From Syntrophomonas zehnderi OL-4 (GTDB taxonomy: Bacteria; Bacillota; Syntrophomonadia; Syntrophomonadales; Syntrophomonadaceae), in contig NZ_CGIH01000004.1 of assembly GCF_000983115.1 (NCBI RefSeq), forward strand, positions 93,139 to 157,138: a stretch of DNA of 64,000 nt, in the 5' to 3' direction. The notes beneath the pieces are model-generated. The model was not told the DNA's origin, searched no databases, and was given only the letters and a program-made list of their open reading frames with translations. How positions within the stretch are numbered: the stretch's first letter is position 1; the number at the start of each line of letters is the position of its first letter. The translations under genes were made by a program, and so were the position numbers. Positions 1-8,097 of this stretch are shown piece after piece.

Positions 1-257
1 TGAATTTCCGTTTCCAATTCTTCAATCCGATCCAGTAAATCCAGGATTATTGCAGCACCTATAAGGTTAACCCCCAGCCGGTTCCTAAGGCTGGCAATCC
101 GCCTAACCCGACTGAGATCACTGACACTGATATAGTCTGTTTGCAGCGTTATAATTCCCATCTCATCTAGGGTTTTAAGCAAGTCGGGATGGAAACCCGC
201 GCTGGACAGGGGCAACAGTTCTTCACAGCTTTCATAGTATATTTTAATCATGGTCAT
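1..257 (-). CDS. CbpM/MerR-like chaperone modulator (partial)
   Basis: The visible N-terminal ~85 residues begin MTMIKIYYESCEELLPLS and continue through a MerR-like winged-helix segment (LLKTLDEMGIITLQ, then a DLSRVRRIASLRNRLGVN stretch) into a hydrophobic/charged helix; the C-terminus is cut by the window edge. Short MerR-like proteins encoded directly after a DnaJ/CbpA-type gene are usually CbpM-family modulators that bind the J-domain and tune DnaK stimulation. The start ATG overlaps the dnaJ stop (ATGA), so the two are probably translationally coupled; a second in-frame ATG lies at 249-251. The family call comes from size, HTH-like sequence and position. Confidence 0.6.
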   Translation of the reverse strand, partial: MTMIKIYYESCEELLPLSSAGFHPDLLKTLDEMGIITLQTDYISVSDLSRVRRIASLRNRLGVNLIGAAIILDLLDRIEELETEI

Positions 258-1252
258 TTTCCATCCCCGCCTTGTCTGATTTCTTTTAGTTTACGGTACA
301 GGTTCTTCTCTTCCTCAGTCAGATCCCGAGGGATATCGATCTGGATCAGCAGATACTGATCGGCTCGACCGCCTTCTTTAAGGGGCAGTCCCTTGCCTTT
401 CAAACGCAGGCGGGAACCATTACGGCTGCCGGCAGGGATCGTTACAGTTACGCTGCCTTCCAGGGTAGGAGCCTTTACCTTATCCCCCAATACAGCTTGT
501 TCCGGACGCAAGCTGATGGAAGTTTCCAGATCCCGTTCTTGGACTTTAAACAACGGATGGGGCAGCAGGTTGACTTTGAGATAAAGATCTCCGGCTGCCG
601 CTCCCCCCAGCCCCTGGCTGCCCTGTCCCTTTAAACGGATGGTACTGCCGGCGTAAACACCGGGGGGAATTTTAATGTCCAGATTTTTCTCCTCTGGGAG
701 ATTACCGGTACCACCGCAGCGGCTGCAAAAACCGCGGCCTCTTAGCCCCTGTCCTTGGCAATCGGGACATAGCTGCCGGGAGGTTAGACGAATCGATTTA
801 TTGCCGCCATGGTAGAGTTCTTCCAACGTTAAATCCAGATTGGTTTCTATATCCTGACCAGGACGGGAGGCTGACTGGAAAGGTGAGGTGCCCGCTGCTC
901 CCGGTACGCCAAAAAGGCTGGCAAAAAAGTCGCTGAAACCGCCTAGGTCTTCCGGATTTATATTAGTACGGTAATAATGAAACCCATCCCTATCCGCACC
1001 GTCAAATTCCTGACCGGCTTGCCAGTTTTCTCCCAGACGGTCATATTTGGCACGCTTGTCATTGTCTTTTAATACTTCATAGGCTTCATTAATACGTTTT
1101 AGTTTTTCCTCTGCCTCATCCTTCTTTTTACCCGTATGTAGATCAGGATGCCACTTACGAGCTAATTTTCGGTAGGCAGCTTTGATATCCTTGGCACTGG
1201 CATCGCGGGGGATCCCCAGGATTTCATAATAATCTTGATATTTTACTGCCAT
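254..1252 (-). CDS. DnaJ/CbpA-type co-chaperone with half zinc finger
   Basis: 332-residue J-domain protein that should stimulate the ATPase of the DnaK encoded just upstream and hand it clients in the cytoplasm. The J-domain occupies about residues 6-72 with HPD at 35-37. A G/F-poor linker with an FFASLFG motif follows, then a C-terminal substrate-binding domain typical of class I/II DnaJ. Only two zinc-binding repeats are present (CPDCQGQG at 162-169 and CSRCGGTG at 176-183), against four in canonical DnaJ and none in CbpA. It lies 28 bases after dnaK and overlaps the downstream CbpM-like gene, so dnaK-dnaJ-cbpM is one operon. Lack of hrcA and grpE nearby suggests this may not be the only dnaK locus in the genome. 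Confidence 0.9.
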   Translation of the reverse strand: MAVKYQDYYEILGIPRDASAKDIKAAYRKLARKWHPDLHTGKKKDEAEEKLKRINEAYEVLKDNDKRAKYDRLGENWQAGQEFDGADRDGFHYYRTNINPEDLGGFSDFFASLFGVPGAAGTSPFQSASRPGQDIETNLDLTLEELYHGGNKSIRLTSRQLCPDCQGQGLRGRGFCSRCGGTGNLPEEKNLDIKIPPGVYAGSTIRLKGQGSQGLGGAAAGDLYLKVNLLPHPLFKVQERDLETSISLRPEQAVLGDKVKAPTLEGSVTVTIPAGSRNGSRLRLKGKGLPLKEGGRADQYLLIQIDIPRDLTEEEKNLYRKLKEIRQGGDGK

Positions 1253-1280
1253 TTATCCCCCTCCGTTCGGCGCAAAGCCT

Positions 1281-3149
1281 TTAATTTTCCTCAAATTCAG
1301 CATCCACGACATCGTTATCCGCCGGGTCTTTGCGGTTTCCTGCATTTACATCAGCCTGATTGGCAAGATCAGTCAGGCGAGCGGCCGCGGCCTGTAATTT
1401 ATTTTTTAATTTATTGATGGTATCAAGCCCGGCCTTCTCCTCCAGGGCCTTTTTCAAATCACTGATTAAATTCTCTATTTCGGCCTTGTCTGCCGGGTTC
1501 ACCCTGTCTTGCAGGTTTTTTAGCTGTCGTTCGACATTATAACCTAGACTGTCGGCTTCGTTGTAGGCTTCCGCTTCCGCCCGATGTTTTTTATCTTCTT
1601 CCCCGAAGGTTTGGGCCTCATTTACCATTCGATCAATTTCGGCTTTATCCAGGTTGGATGAGCCGCTGATGGTAATAGTTTGTTCCTTGCCGGTGGCTTG
1701 ATCCTTGGCACTTACCTTCAATATGCCGTTGGCATCAATGTCAAAGGTAACCTCGATTTGCGGTAACCCCCGGGGGGCCGGAGCAATCCCGTCCAGTTTA
1801 AATTTACCCAGGGAACGGTTATCTTTGGCCATATCCCTTTCACCCTGCAGCACGTTAATATCTACTGCCGGCTGGTTATCCTCGGCGGTGGAGAAGACTT
1901 CACTGCGCCGGGCCGGAATCGTGGTATTGCGGTCGATTAACCTGGTCATCAAGCCTCCCATGGTTTCAACCCCTAAAGACAGAGGGGTAACATCTAGCAG
2001 TACCACATCTTTTACTTCTCCCGAGAGAACTCCGGCTTGGATTGCGGCTCCAACTGCTACCACTTCATCCGGGTTGACTCCCATATGCGGCTCTTTGCCG
2101 GTTAGATCTTTAACCAGTTTTTGCACCGCAGGAACCCGGGTGGAACCGCCGACCAGGATAACTTCGTCCAGATCAGCGGTGGTCAGATGCGCATCATTAA
2201 GGGCATTTAGAAGCGGTTGCCGACAACGTTCCAGGAGGTCATGAATCAGATTTTCAAAGTTGGCCCGGGTTAGTTTAGTATCCAGATGCCTTGGCCCGCT
2301 GGCATCAGCCGTAATAAAGGGCAGACTTATCTGGGTCTCGCTTACGCTGGAAAGCTCGATTTTAGCTTTCTCAGCGGCTTCGGTGAGCCGCTGCAGCGAT
2401 TGTTTGTCAGCGCGCAAATCTATCCCGTAGTCTTTTTTAAACTCTTCGGCCAGCCAATCCACGATGGCCTTGTCAAAGTTGTCTCCGCCCAAGTGGGTAT
2501 CACCATTGGTAGATCTAACTTCAAAGACTCCTTCGCCTACATCCAGGATGGATACATCGAAAGTTCCTCCGCCCAGATCAAAGACCAGGATGGTTTCATT
2601 ACTCTTTTTATCCAGGCCGTAAGCCAGGGAGGCGGCCGTAGGCTCATTTATAATGCGCAATACATTCAACCCGGCAATCTTGCCGGCATCTTTAGTTGCC
2701 TGACGCTGGGCATCATTAAAATAGGCCGGAACCGTAATAACAGCATCAGTAATAGTTTCGCCCAGATACTGGGAGGCATCATCGACTAATTTTCTTAAAA
2801 TCAGGGCAGAGATTTCTTCCGGGGCATAGAGCTTTTCATTCACCTTGAAGCGTACTGCGTCATGGGGCCCGGCTACGACATCATATGGCACCAGACTACG
2901 CTCATCGGCTACTTCAGAGAAGCGGCGCCCCATAAAGCGTTTTACCGAATAAAAGGTATTTTGCGGATTAAGGGCGGCCTGGCGCCGGGCAATCTGCCCA
3001 GCTAATCGTTCGTTATTATTCTTAAAAGCAATCACCGAAGGAGTCGTGCGGGCTCCCTCTGCATTCACGATAACTGTGGGGCTGCCGGATTCCATAACAG
3101 CTACCACCGAATTGGTCGTTCCTAAATCGATCCCTACGGCTTTTTTCAT
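1281..3149 (-). CDS. dnaK: Chaperone DnaK (Hsp70)
   Basis: 622 residues, full length for DnaK. It starts with the Hsp70 phosphate-1 motif ([14 protein letters not shown]), has the [14 protein letters not shown] phosphate-2 motif and the [15 protein letters not shown] adenosine motif, then the substrate-binding domain ([14 protein letters not shown]) and an acidic tail ending DAEFEEN, resembling the usual EEVD-like bacterial end. ATP-dependent folding chaperone of the cytoplasm, working with the J-protein and modulator encoded next. The ATG at 3149 has a strong GGAGGG site 7 bases upstream. Transcription most likely starts from the consensus promoter at 3262-3290, which overlaps a CtsR-like operator; no CIRCE element is visible. 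Confidence 0.97.
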   Translation of the reverse strand: MKKAVGIDLGTTNSVVAVMESGSPTVIVNAEGARTTPSVIAFKNNNERLAGQIARRQAALNPQNTFYSVKRFMGRRFSEVADERSLVPYDVVAGPHDAVRFKVNEKLYAPEEISALILRKLVDDASQYLGETITDAVITVPAYFNDAQRQATKDAGKIAGLNVLRIINEPTAASLAYGLDKKSNETILVFDLGGGTFDVSILDVGEGVFEVRSTNGDTHLGGDNFDKAIVDWLAEEFKKDYGIDLRADKQSLQRLTEAAEKAKIELSSVSETQISLPFITADASGPRHLDTKLTRANFENLIHDLLERCRQPLLNALNDAHLTTADLDEVILVGGSTRVPAVQKLVKDLTGKEPHMGVNPDEVVAVGAAIQAGVLSGEVKDVVLLDVTPLSLGVETMGGLMTRLIDRNTTIPARRSEVFSTAEDNQPAVDINVLQGERDMAKDNRSLGKFKLDGIAPAPRGLPQIEVTFDIDANGILKVSAKDQATGKEQTITISGSSNLDKAEIDRMVNEAQTFGEEDKKHRAEAEAYNEADSLGYNVERQLKNLQDRVNPADKAEIENLISDLKKALEEKAGLDTINKLKNKLQAAAARLTDLANQADVNAGNRKDPADNDVVDAEFEEN

Positions 3150-3261
3150 ATTATTTCCCTCCTAATTAAAATGATGGTTTAAATTAAGTTTGAACTTTGA
3201 ACAGCAAAATATAAGCGGCTTTAAAAAAACTTTTACTAGTAAAGTCTTGCTATTTATATAC

Positions 3262-3290
3262 AGTATAATTACCAAATTCTTAATAGTCAA
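3262..3290 (-). promoter_or_regulatory. Sigma-A promoter of dnaK operon
   Basis: On the minus strand: -35 TTGACT (3285-3290), 17-base spacer, -10 TATACT (3262-3267). The -10 lies about 110 bases upstream of the dnaK start codon. Near-consensus hexamers and ideal spacing make this the best promoter candidate in the gap. Confidence 0.75.
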
Positions 3291-3301
3291 GAATAGTCAA
3301 A
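3285..3301 (+). promoter_or_regulatory. CtsR-like heptad operator
   Basis: Two direct heptads, AGTCAAG and AGTCAAA, separated by AAT. The known CtsR operator is two (A/G)GTCAAA heptads separated by three bases with a central A; 13 of 14 heptad positions match. The left heptad contains the complement of the dnaK -35 box, so a bound repressor would block RNA polymerase. Part of the match is shared with the -35 hexamer, which limits certainty. Confidence 0.55.
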
Positions 3302-3362
3302 CTATTTTTTTAACTATTTCAGTTACGGGATCGTTGATTGACTGGTTAATGATGAGTGCAAC

Positions 3363-3399
3363 AAGAGAGGCGATCCCTTAACCTGGGATCGCCTCTCTT
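3363..3399 (-). terminator. Hairpin after rubrerythrin
   Basis: Perfect 15-bp stem AAGAGAGGCGATCCC / GGGATCGCCTCTCTT with a 7-base loop, just downstream of the rubrerythrin stop. The U tract on the minus strand is weak, so it may be a terminator or a 3' stabilising hairpin. Confidence 0.6.
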
Positions 3400-3420
3400 A
3401 ATGAAAGGGAGGTATTATTT

Positions 3421-3969
3421 TTAGCCAAAGTAGCGTTTTAGAAGGCCGGCAAAGGCTGCGCCATGTCTGGCTTCGTCTTTGCACATTTCATGCACGGTAT
3501 CATGAATGGCATCATAATTAAGCTCCTTGGCACGGGTGGCCAGATCTTTTTTGCCCTGGCAGGCACCGTGTTCCGCCTCTACCCGCATCTGCAGGTTTTT
3601 CTTAGTATCTGCGGCGACTACCTCACCGAGCAATTCGGCAAATTTAGCAGCATGTTCGGCTTCTTCCCAGGCAATTCTCTTATAGGCTTCAGCAATCTCC
3701 GGGTAACCTTCCCTATCTGCCTGACGGCTCATAGCCAAGTACATACCCACTTCGGTGCATTCACCTGTGAAGTTGGCTCTAAGACCAGCTAAAACTTCCG
3801 GATCAACGTCTTTGGCAACACCGATACGGTGCTCGTCAGCCCAAGCCAAGCCTGCCGTCTCTTGAGCTTCATTAAACTTTTCCCGGGGGGCACCACACTG
3901 GGGGCACTTTTCCGGGGGAGTTTCACCTTCATGTACATAACCACACACACTACATACCCATTTCTTCAT
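3421..3969 (-). CDS. Reverse rubrerythrin
   Basis: 182 residues in the reverse domain order: an N-terminal rubredoxin-type iron site ([10 protein letters not shown] at 6-15 and CPQCGAP at 22-28) followed by a ferritin-like diiron domain with ExxH motifs ([25 protein letters not shown]). In anaerobic Clostridia such proteins reduce hydrogen peroxide and oxygen using NADH through rubredoxin-like electron carriers. The ATG at 3969 follows AAGGAGG. It lies 35 bases behind the Fur/PerR-type gene and probably shares its peroxide-responsive promoter. Standard rubrerythrins have the domains the other way round. Confidence 0.93.
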   Translation of the reverse strand: MKKWVCSVCGYVHEGETPPEKCPQCGAPREKFNEAQETAGLAWADEHRIGVAKDVDPEVLAGLRANFTGECTEVGMYLAMSRQADREGYPEIAEAYKRIAWEEAEHAAKFAELLGEVVAADTKKNLQMRVEAEHGACQGKKDLATRAKELNYDAIHDTVHEMCKDEARHGAAFAGLLKRYFG

Positions 3970-4004
3970 AATTATTGTTCCTCCTTATAAATGATATGAT
4001 TTTA

Positions 4005-4427
4005 TTAATCCTGCAACTGTTTATTTAAACAGGCCAGGCAGGTCCCGCGAAAATAAATGTGGCTTTCATCCACTGCGAAGTCTTTTAAATCAGGGAGAAC
4101 GATATCGTTATCTTCAAACCAGATATCGTAAATTTTTTTACATTCCTTACACATAAAATGACCATGCATCGATACATCTGCATCATAATGCATCTCATTT
4201 TCAGCAATGGTGATAAGCTGAACAAGTCCTTTGTTAAGGAACAGATTAAGAGTGTTGTATAAAGTCGTTTTAGACAAGGTTGGGATTTCCTGAATAAGTT
4301 CTTGGTAAACCATATCCACATTGGGATGGTTACGATGAGTGACTAGATACTCATATATTTTCATCCGGTGATGGGATGGTTTAATACCATGATCTTTCAA
4401 CAGCATCGCAATCTCTTTCATGTCCAT
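4005..4427 (-). CDS. Fur-family regulator, PerR-like
   Basis: 140-residue metalloregulator: N-terminal winged helix (about 1-80, with TLSKTTLYNTLNLFLNKGLV as the recognition region), then a dimerisation domain with the HGHFMCKECKK motif and a second CLAC pair near the C-terminus that would hold structural zinc. Pairing with a rubrerythrin points to peroxide sensing (PerR) rather than iron uptake, but this is inferred from context. An ATG at 4433 is also in frame, but AGGAGA lies directly against it and 7 bases from the ATG at 4427, so 4427 is preferred. A perfect TTGTAAT-G-ATTACAA dyad lies just downstream of its -10 box, implying autorepression of regulator and rubrerythrin. Confidence 0.88.
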   Translation of the reverse strand: MDMKEIAMLLKDHGIKPSHHRMKIYEYLVTHRNHPNVDMVYQELIQEIPTLSKTTLYNTLNLFLNKGLVQLITIAENEMHYDADVSMHGHFMCKECKKIYDIWFEDNDIVLPDLKDFAVDESHIYFRGTCLACLNKQLQD

Positions 4428-4460
4428 AAGCATTCTCCTAAAAATGTAACAAAAACAAAT

Positions 4461-4475
4461 TTGTAATGATTACAA
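4461..4475. promoter_or_regulatory. PerR/Fur-type operator
   Basis: Perfect 7-1-7 palindrome TTGTAATGATTACAA, the architecture of the PerR box (TTATAATnATTATAA) with one symmetric change in each arm. It begins 4 bases downstream of the -10 box, overlapping the expected transcription start, a typical autorepressor position. Confidence 0.75.
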
Positions 4476-4479
4476 TTAA

Positions 4480-4508
4480 TTTATATAACAAATTTAACCC
4501 TTTGTCAA
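4480..4508 (-). promoter_or_regulatory. Sigma-A promoter of perR-rubrerythrin operon
   Basis: Minus strand: consensus -35 TTGACA (4503-4508), 17-base spacer, -10 TATAAA (4480-4485), about 50 bases upstream of the regulator gene. Confidence 0.8.
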
Positions 4509-4563
4509 GGGTTAAAAATCAAGCCCGGAAAATGCTTTTGATTGGCCTGTAATATGGATTGTT

Positions 4564-4572
4564 TGCTATAAT
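4564..4572 (+). promoter_or_regulatory. Extended -10 promoter of walJ-like gene
   Basis: TGCTATAAT is a perfect extended -10 (TGnTATAAT) 54 bases upstream of the ATG at 4627. No good -35 hexamer is seen at 17 bases, as is common for extended -10 promoters. Confidence 0.6.
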
Positions 4573-4626
4573 AGTCAAAATCGATTCGTTAATTTTTTAT
4601 GGTTAATGAAGAAAGTGGAGCTATAA

Positions 4627-5403
4627 ATGCAGATACATATCCTCGCCAGCGGCAGCACTGGCAATGCGACATTTATCGAAATGGGTGGACATAAAATATT
4701 AATCGATGCCGGGATCAGCACCCGGCGAATTGAACAGGGGCTGGCAGCAGTCGGCGTTAAAGCCGGAGAACTGGATGCGCTTCTGATTACCCATGAACAT
4801 ACCGATCATATCAGAGGGCTGGATGTTCTGGTGCGTCGCTACCAAATGCCGGTCTATGCTCGCCCGGCGGCCTGGGAAAAAATTCCCTGCCGGGACAAAT
4901 TACCGGATAAGTGCTGTCGGGAGTTAGGTAGCGTTCTGGAAATCGGTTCAATGGAGATTGAAGCCTTTGCCACTTCTCATGATGCTGCTGACCCGGTCGG
5001 TTTTTCTATCCGCCAGGGCCGACTGAAATGCGTTTTGGCTACTGATTTGGGAGAAATCACCCCGGCAGTGGAAAAAGCCTTGGCTTATGCTGACACAGTA
5101 ATTCTGGAGGCCAATCATGACCCGCTCATGCTCCAGGAAGGTCCTTACCCGATGTATCTTAAAAAACGCATCAGTGGTATACGGGGTCATTTATCCAACC
5201 AGCAAGCCGGTGAGGTACTGGCGCGTATTCCCCGGTCAGGTGTGATGCAGGTTTTTTTGGCTCATTTAAGCCAGCAAAACAATCATCCCCGCCTGGCTTT
5301 ACAAACGGTATCCCAAGTTTTAGAAAACAGAGGGTATAAGTTAGGGGAAGAAGTCTTGCTGCACCGAACTTACCCAAACACAACTGCCAGTATGAGGGGA
5401 TAG
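4627..5403 (+). CDS. MBL-fold hydrolase, WalJ/YycJ-like
   Basis: 258-residue metallo-beta-lactamase-fold protein. It opens with ILASGSTGNATFIE (the SGSxGN motif of the YycJ/WalJ family), has the metal-binding THEHTDH at about residues 56-62, further ligands near ATSHDA and ATDLGE, and a late GHLSNQQA segment. WalJ proteins are two-metal phosphodiesterase or 5'-3' exonuclease-like enzymes that in Bacilli sit with the walRK system; here no walRK is adjacent, so the function is taken from the family only. It stands alone between the divergent Fur/PerR gene and the convergent TetR gene. Confidence 0.85.
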   Translation: MQIHILASGSTGNATFIEMGGHKILIDAGISTRRIEQGLAAVGVKAGELDALLITHEHTDHIRGLDVLVRRYQMPVYARPAAWEKIPCRDKLPDKCCRELGSVLEIGSMEIEAFATSHDAADPVGFSIRQGRLKCVLATDLGEITPAVEKALAYADTVILEANHDPLMLQEGPYPMYLKKRISGIRGHLSNQQAGEVLARIPRSGVMQVFLAHLSQQNNHPRLALQTVSQVLENRGYKLGEEVLLHRTYPNTTASMRG

Positions 5404-5425
5404 GTCTGCCCGTGGCCAGGTGAAA

Positions 5426-5983
5426 TTAGGTTAAGCAGGCGATTAAAAATTTGCTTAACTGATTGGCGGCAGATTCAAAAGTAAGGTTGTTTTCCAGGAT
5501 GAATTCCGGATTTAATACGGCTTGTATGGAAGCTAAAAGAACCGCTGCCAGGATGCGGGGATCAATTTCCTGCAGGGAGCGGTTTTCACTGCGTTCTATA
5601 TAAGTGCTAAGCATAACCCGGGCACGTTCGCTGCGAAAATCGTCGATCCGTTGCCAGAGGTGGGGATAGTGAACCCGCAGGTCGTTCAGGGTGACGGGGT
5701 TAAATATAAACCGGCCGTGGCTGAAAATCTCTTTCATTACAGCGGCTATCATATCAGGCGGGGTATCTTGCGTGGCAGCGATACTATCCATGGCATCCTG
5801 CATATGTGCCATAAAGACATCCAGGGTAGCCCCAATAATTTCCTCTTTACTGCGAAAATAACGGTACACAGTACGCTTGCTGACACCTGCCTGGCGGGAT
5901 AGTTCATCCATATTCAAATTATAGAAGCCCTTGGTAAGGGCCAGATCCCGACATGCCAGCAGAATTTTGGCGCGTATATCCAT
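5426..5983 (-). CDS. TetR-family transcriptional regulator
   Basis: 185 residues. The N-terminal helix-turn-helix (about 8-55; MDELSRQAGVSKRTVYRYFR) is a clear TetR DNA-binding domain; the C-terminal helical domain would bind a ligand and dimerise. It is the last gene of a minus-strand efflux operon (adaptor, two ATPases, permease), 16 bases behind the permease, and most likely represses that operon. A GGTGAG site lies 5 bases from the ATG at 5983. The ligand cannot be told. Confidence 0.9.
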   Translation of the reverse strand: MDIRAKILLACRDLALTKGFYNLNMDELSRQAGVSKRTVYRYFRSKEEIIGATLDVFMAHMQDAMDSIAATQDTPPDMIAAVMKEIFSHGRFIFNPVTLNDLRVHYPHLWQRIDDFRSERARVMLSTYIERSENRSLQEIDPRILAAVLLASIQAVLNPEFILENNLTFESAANQLSKFLIACLT

Positions 5984-5999
5984 ATCATCTCACCTGCCT

Positions 6000-7118
6000 T
6001 TAGGCTATTTTCTTTTGGAACTTTAGGGTACTGATAGTCAGCATAACGATTGAAAATACCAGCAAGGCGGTAACCTGTCCCATTAAATATTGGTAACCTA
6101 TGCCTTTTAATACTATTCCTCTGATTATATCCAGATAATACGTTAGAGGCAGGGTGTAGCTTAAATAGTAGATAAATTTTGGCATGGCCAATCGTGGGAA
6201 CATAAAGCCCGATAATAAAATACTTGGCAACATCACAAAGAAAGACATCTGGAATGCCTGCATCTGGTTTTTGGCCAGGTTTGATATCATTAGCCCCAAC
6301 CCCAGTGAAGCCGTAATAAAAAACAAGGTTAAAAGATATAATTGCAGGAGGCTGCCGCGGATAGGAACCTTAAAAAGAAGCACCCCGACTAAGAGGGCTA
6401 CCGTTATCTGCAGGTATCCCAGGACGACATAAGGAAGGATCTTGCCGATCATTAGCTCCAGAGGTTTAATAGGGGTGACAATCAGTTGTTCCAGGGTGCC
6501 GCGCTCCCTTTCCCGCACGATTGCGACCGCTGTAATTATCACCATAGTCATGGTTACGACAATGCCCAGGATTGCCGGCACCATATAATAGGCCGTGATT
6601 CCATCCGGGTTATACCAGGGCCTAACGCGGATGTCGTAGGGCGGTTGTCCGCTCAATTGCATCTTCTGAGTCAAAACCTGCTGAGATTTGATCAGGCCGA
6701 TGGAATTTGCTATAGCAATGGCTTGGTTGGCTACCATGTTGTCACTGGCATCCACTATCACCTGAACGGGTGCCGTGATTCCCTTTTCCAGGTTGTGATT
6801 ATAATCAGGCGGGAAAACAATGCCCACCTGAGCCTTGCCGCTGTCGATTTCTTCGGTTATGGCTTGAAAGCTGTTTACGCTATTGGTTACATCAAAATAC
6901 CCTGAGGTCGAAAATGAGGCCAGCATATCCCGGCTGGAAGAAGACAGGGATTGGTCGAAAACTACCGTAGGGATGTGTTTTACCTCAGTTTGAATGGCAT
7001 AGCCAAAAAGGATGAGCTGCACCAAAGGTATCATAAAGATGAGGGCCAGGGTCATACGGTCCCTTCTCATCTGTAAAAATTCTTTTTTAAGGACGGCTGC
7101 AATCCGATTCATATTCAT
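6000..7118 (-). CDS. ABC-2 type permease (YbhS/YhhJ-like)
   Basis: 372-residue membrane subunit: one N-terminal transmembrane segment (MTLALIFMIPLVQLILFGYAI), a large extracytoplasmic domain of about 150 residues (the 'QVGIVFPPDYN' region), then five C-terminal membrane segments, as in ABC-2 drug or lipid exporters related to YbhS/YbhR. An upstream in-frame ATG at 7154 has no ribosome site, whereas GAAGGTG precedes the ATG at 7118, which also gives the expected MNMNRIAAVLKKEF start. The operon has two ATPase genes but only this one permease, so a permease homodimer is likely. Confidence 0.9.
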   Translation of the reverse strand: MNMNRIAAVLKKEFLQMRRDRMTLALIFMIPLVQLILFGYAIQTEVKHIPTVVFDQSLSSSSRDMLASFSTSGYFDVTNSVNSFQAITEEIDSGKAQVGIVFPPDYNHNLEKGITAPVQVIVDASDNMVANQAIAIANSIGLIKSQQVLTQKMQLSGQPPYDIRVRPWYNPDGITAYYMVPAILGIVVTMTMVIITAVAIVRERERGTLEQLIVTPIKPLELMIGKILPYVVLGYLQITVALLVGVLLFKVPIRGSLLQLYLLTLFFITASLGLGLMISNLAKNQMQAFQMSFFVMLPSILLSGFMFPRLAMPKFIYYLSYTLPLTYYLDIIRGIVLKGIGYQYLMGQVTALLVFSIVMLTISTLKFQKKIA

Positions 7119-7191
7119 AATAACACCTTCCCCCGGTCGGTTTATGCAAATCACCTTTATCAGCCAACATCTCTAGCCTTCCCGGCGGTAC

Positions 7192-8097
7192 TTAGTTTTT
7201 TTGTTTAGCCAAACTAATAAAAACATCCTCCAGGTTGGGAACAATCCGCTGTGGATTATGGCCGGTAATTTCGTACAGTCGCTCTACGGCTTCCTCATTT
7301 GCAAGTAAAACATGTATAAAAAGTCCATGCAGGCTGGCTTCCAAAACCCAGGGCTGGGCACTCAGGCGGGGCAGCCAATACATAGGATCAGGCAGCTGCA
7401 GCCTTACCATAATGCCTTTAATGACCTTTTCTTTCAGACGGTCGGGTGTATCCACAGCCAGCAGGTATCCCTGCAACATAAACGCAATATTATGGCAACG
7501 TTCCGCCTCATCCATAAAATGAGTGCTGACGATTACGGTTGTCCCGGCTTGAGCCAGGTCATGAATAATATCAAAAAAGGCCCGTCGCGATGTAGGACTG
7601 ACCCCGCTGGTAGGTTCATCCAAAAAAAGAATCTCGGGGCGGGAAATTATAGCACAGGCCAGGGCCAGACGTTGCTTGAATCCGACACTTAGATCTGAGG
7701 TTAAGGCCCGGCGTTGTCCGCTAAGCTGTGCCAGCTCCAGCATCTCCTGAATCCGCACTCGACGCTGCCGGTAGGGTATATCATATATCCCGGCATAAAA
7801 CTCCATGTTTTCAGCTACGGTCAGGTCATCATAAAGGCTGAATTTCTGTGACATATAACCGATACGCTTTTTAATGGCTTCGCTTTCTTGTACCAGGTCA
7901 TAACCCAGAATTTCCCCGCTGCCTGAACTAGGCTCCAGGATACCGCACAGCATACGCATGACGGTGGATTTACCTGCTCCATTAGGGCCTAAAAAACCAC
8001 AGATCTCTCCGGGCTTGATTGCTAGGTTAACGGATTTAACGGCGGTAAAGTCACCGAATTTCTTGGTTAGATCCAAGGTTTTTATGGCGTATTCCAT
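7192..8097 (-). CDS. ABC transporter ATPase A (degenerate signature)
   Basis: 301-residue nucleotide-binding subunit. Walker A GPNGAGKST (37-45), Q-loop near MSQKFSLYDD, signature LSVGFKQ at 136-142 instead of LSGGQ, Walker B ILFLDEP with catalytic Glu161, and an intact switch histidine (STHFMDE, His193). The start ATG shares one base with the stop of the preceding ATPase gene (TGATG), so the two subunits are probably made in equal amounts and pair. It resembles one half of the fused double-ATPase YbhF of enterobacteria, here split into separate genes. Confidence 0.9.
   Translation of the reverse strand: MEYAIKTLDLTKKFGDFTAVKSVNLAIKPGEICGFLGPNGAGKSTVMRMLCGILEPSSGSGEILGYDLVQESEAIKKRIGYMSQKFSLYDDLTVAENMEFYAGIYDIPYRQRRVRIQEMLELAQLSGQRRALTSDLSVGFKQRLALACAIISRPEILFLDEPTSGVSPTSRRAFFDIIHDLAQAGTTVIVSTHFMDEAERCHNIAFMLQGYLLAVDTPDRLKEKVIKGIMVRLQLPDPMYWLPRLSAQPWVLEASLHGLFIHVLLANEEAVERLYEITGHNPQRIVPNLEDVFISLAKQKN

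Noticed and set aside
1705..2789. Long open frames antisense to dnaK
   Set aside because: They mirror the high-GC third-position bias of dnaK and have no ribosome sites or recognisable domains.
3190..3381. 63-codon plus-strand frame between dnaK and rubrerythrin
   Set aside because: Overlaps the dnaK promoter and the hairpin after rubrerythrin; no ribosome site.
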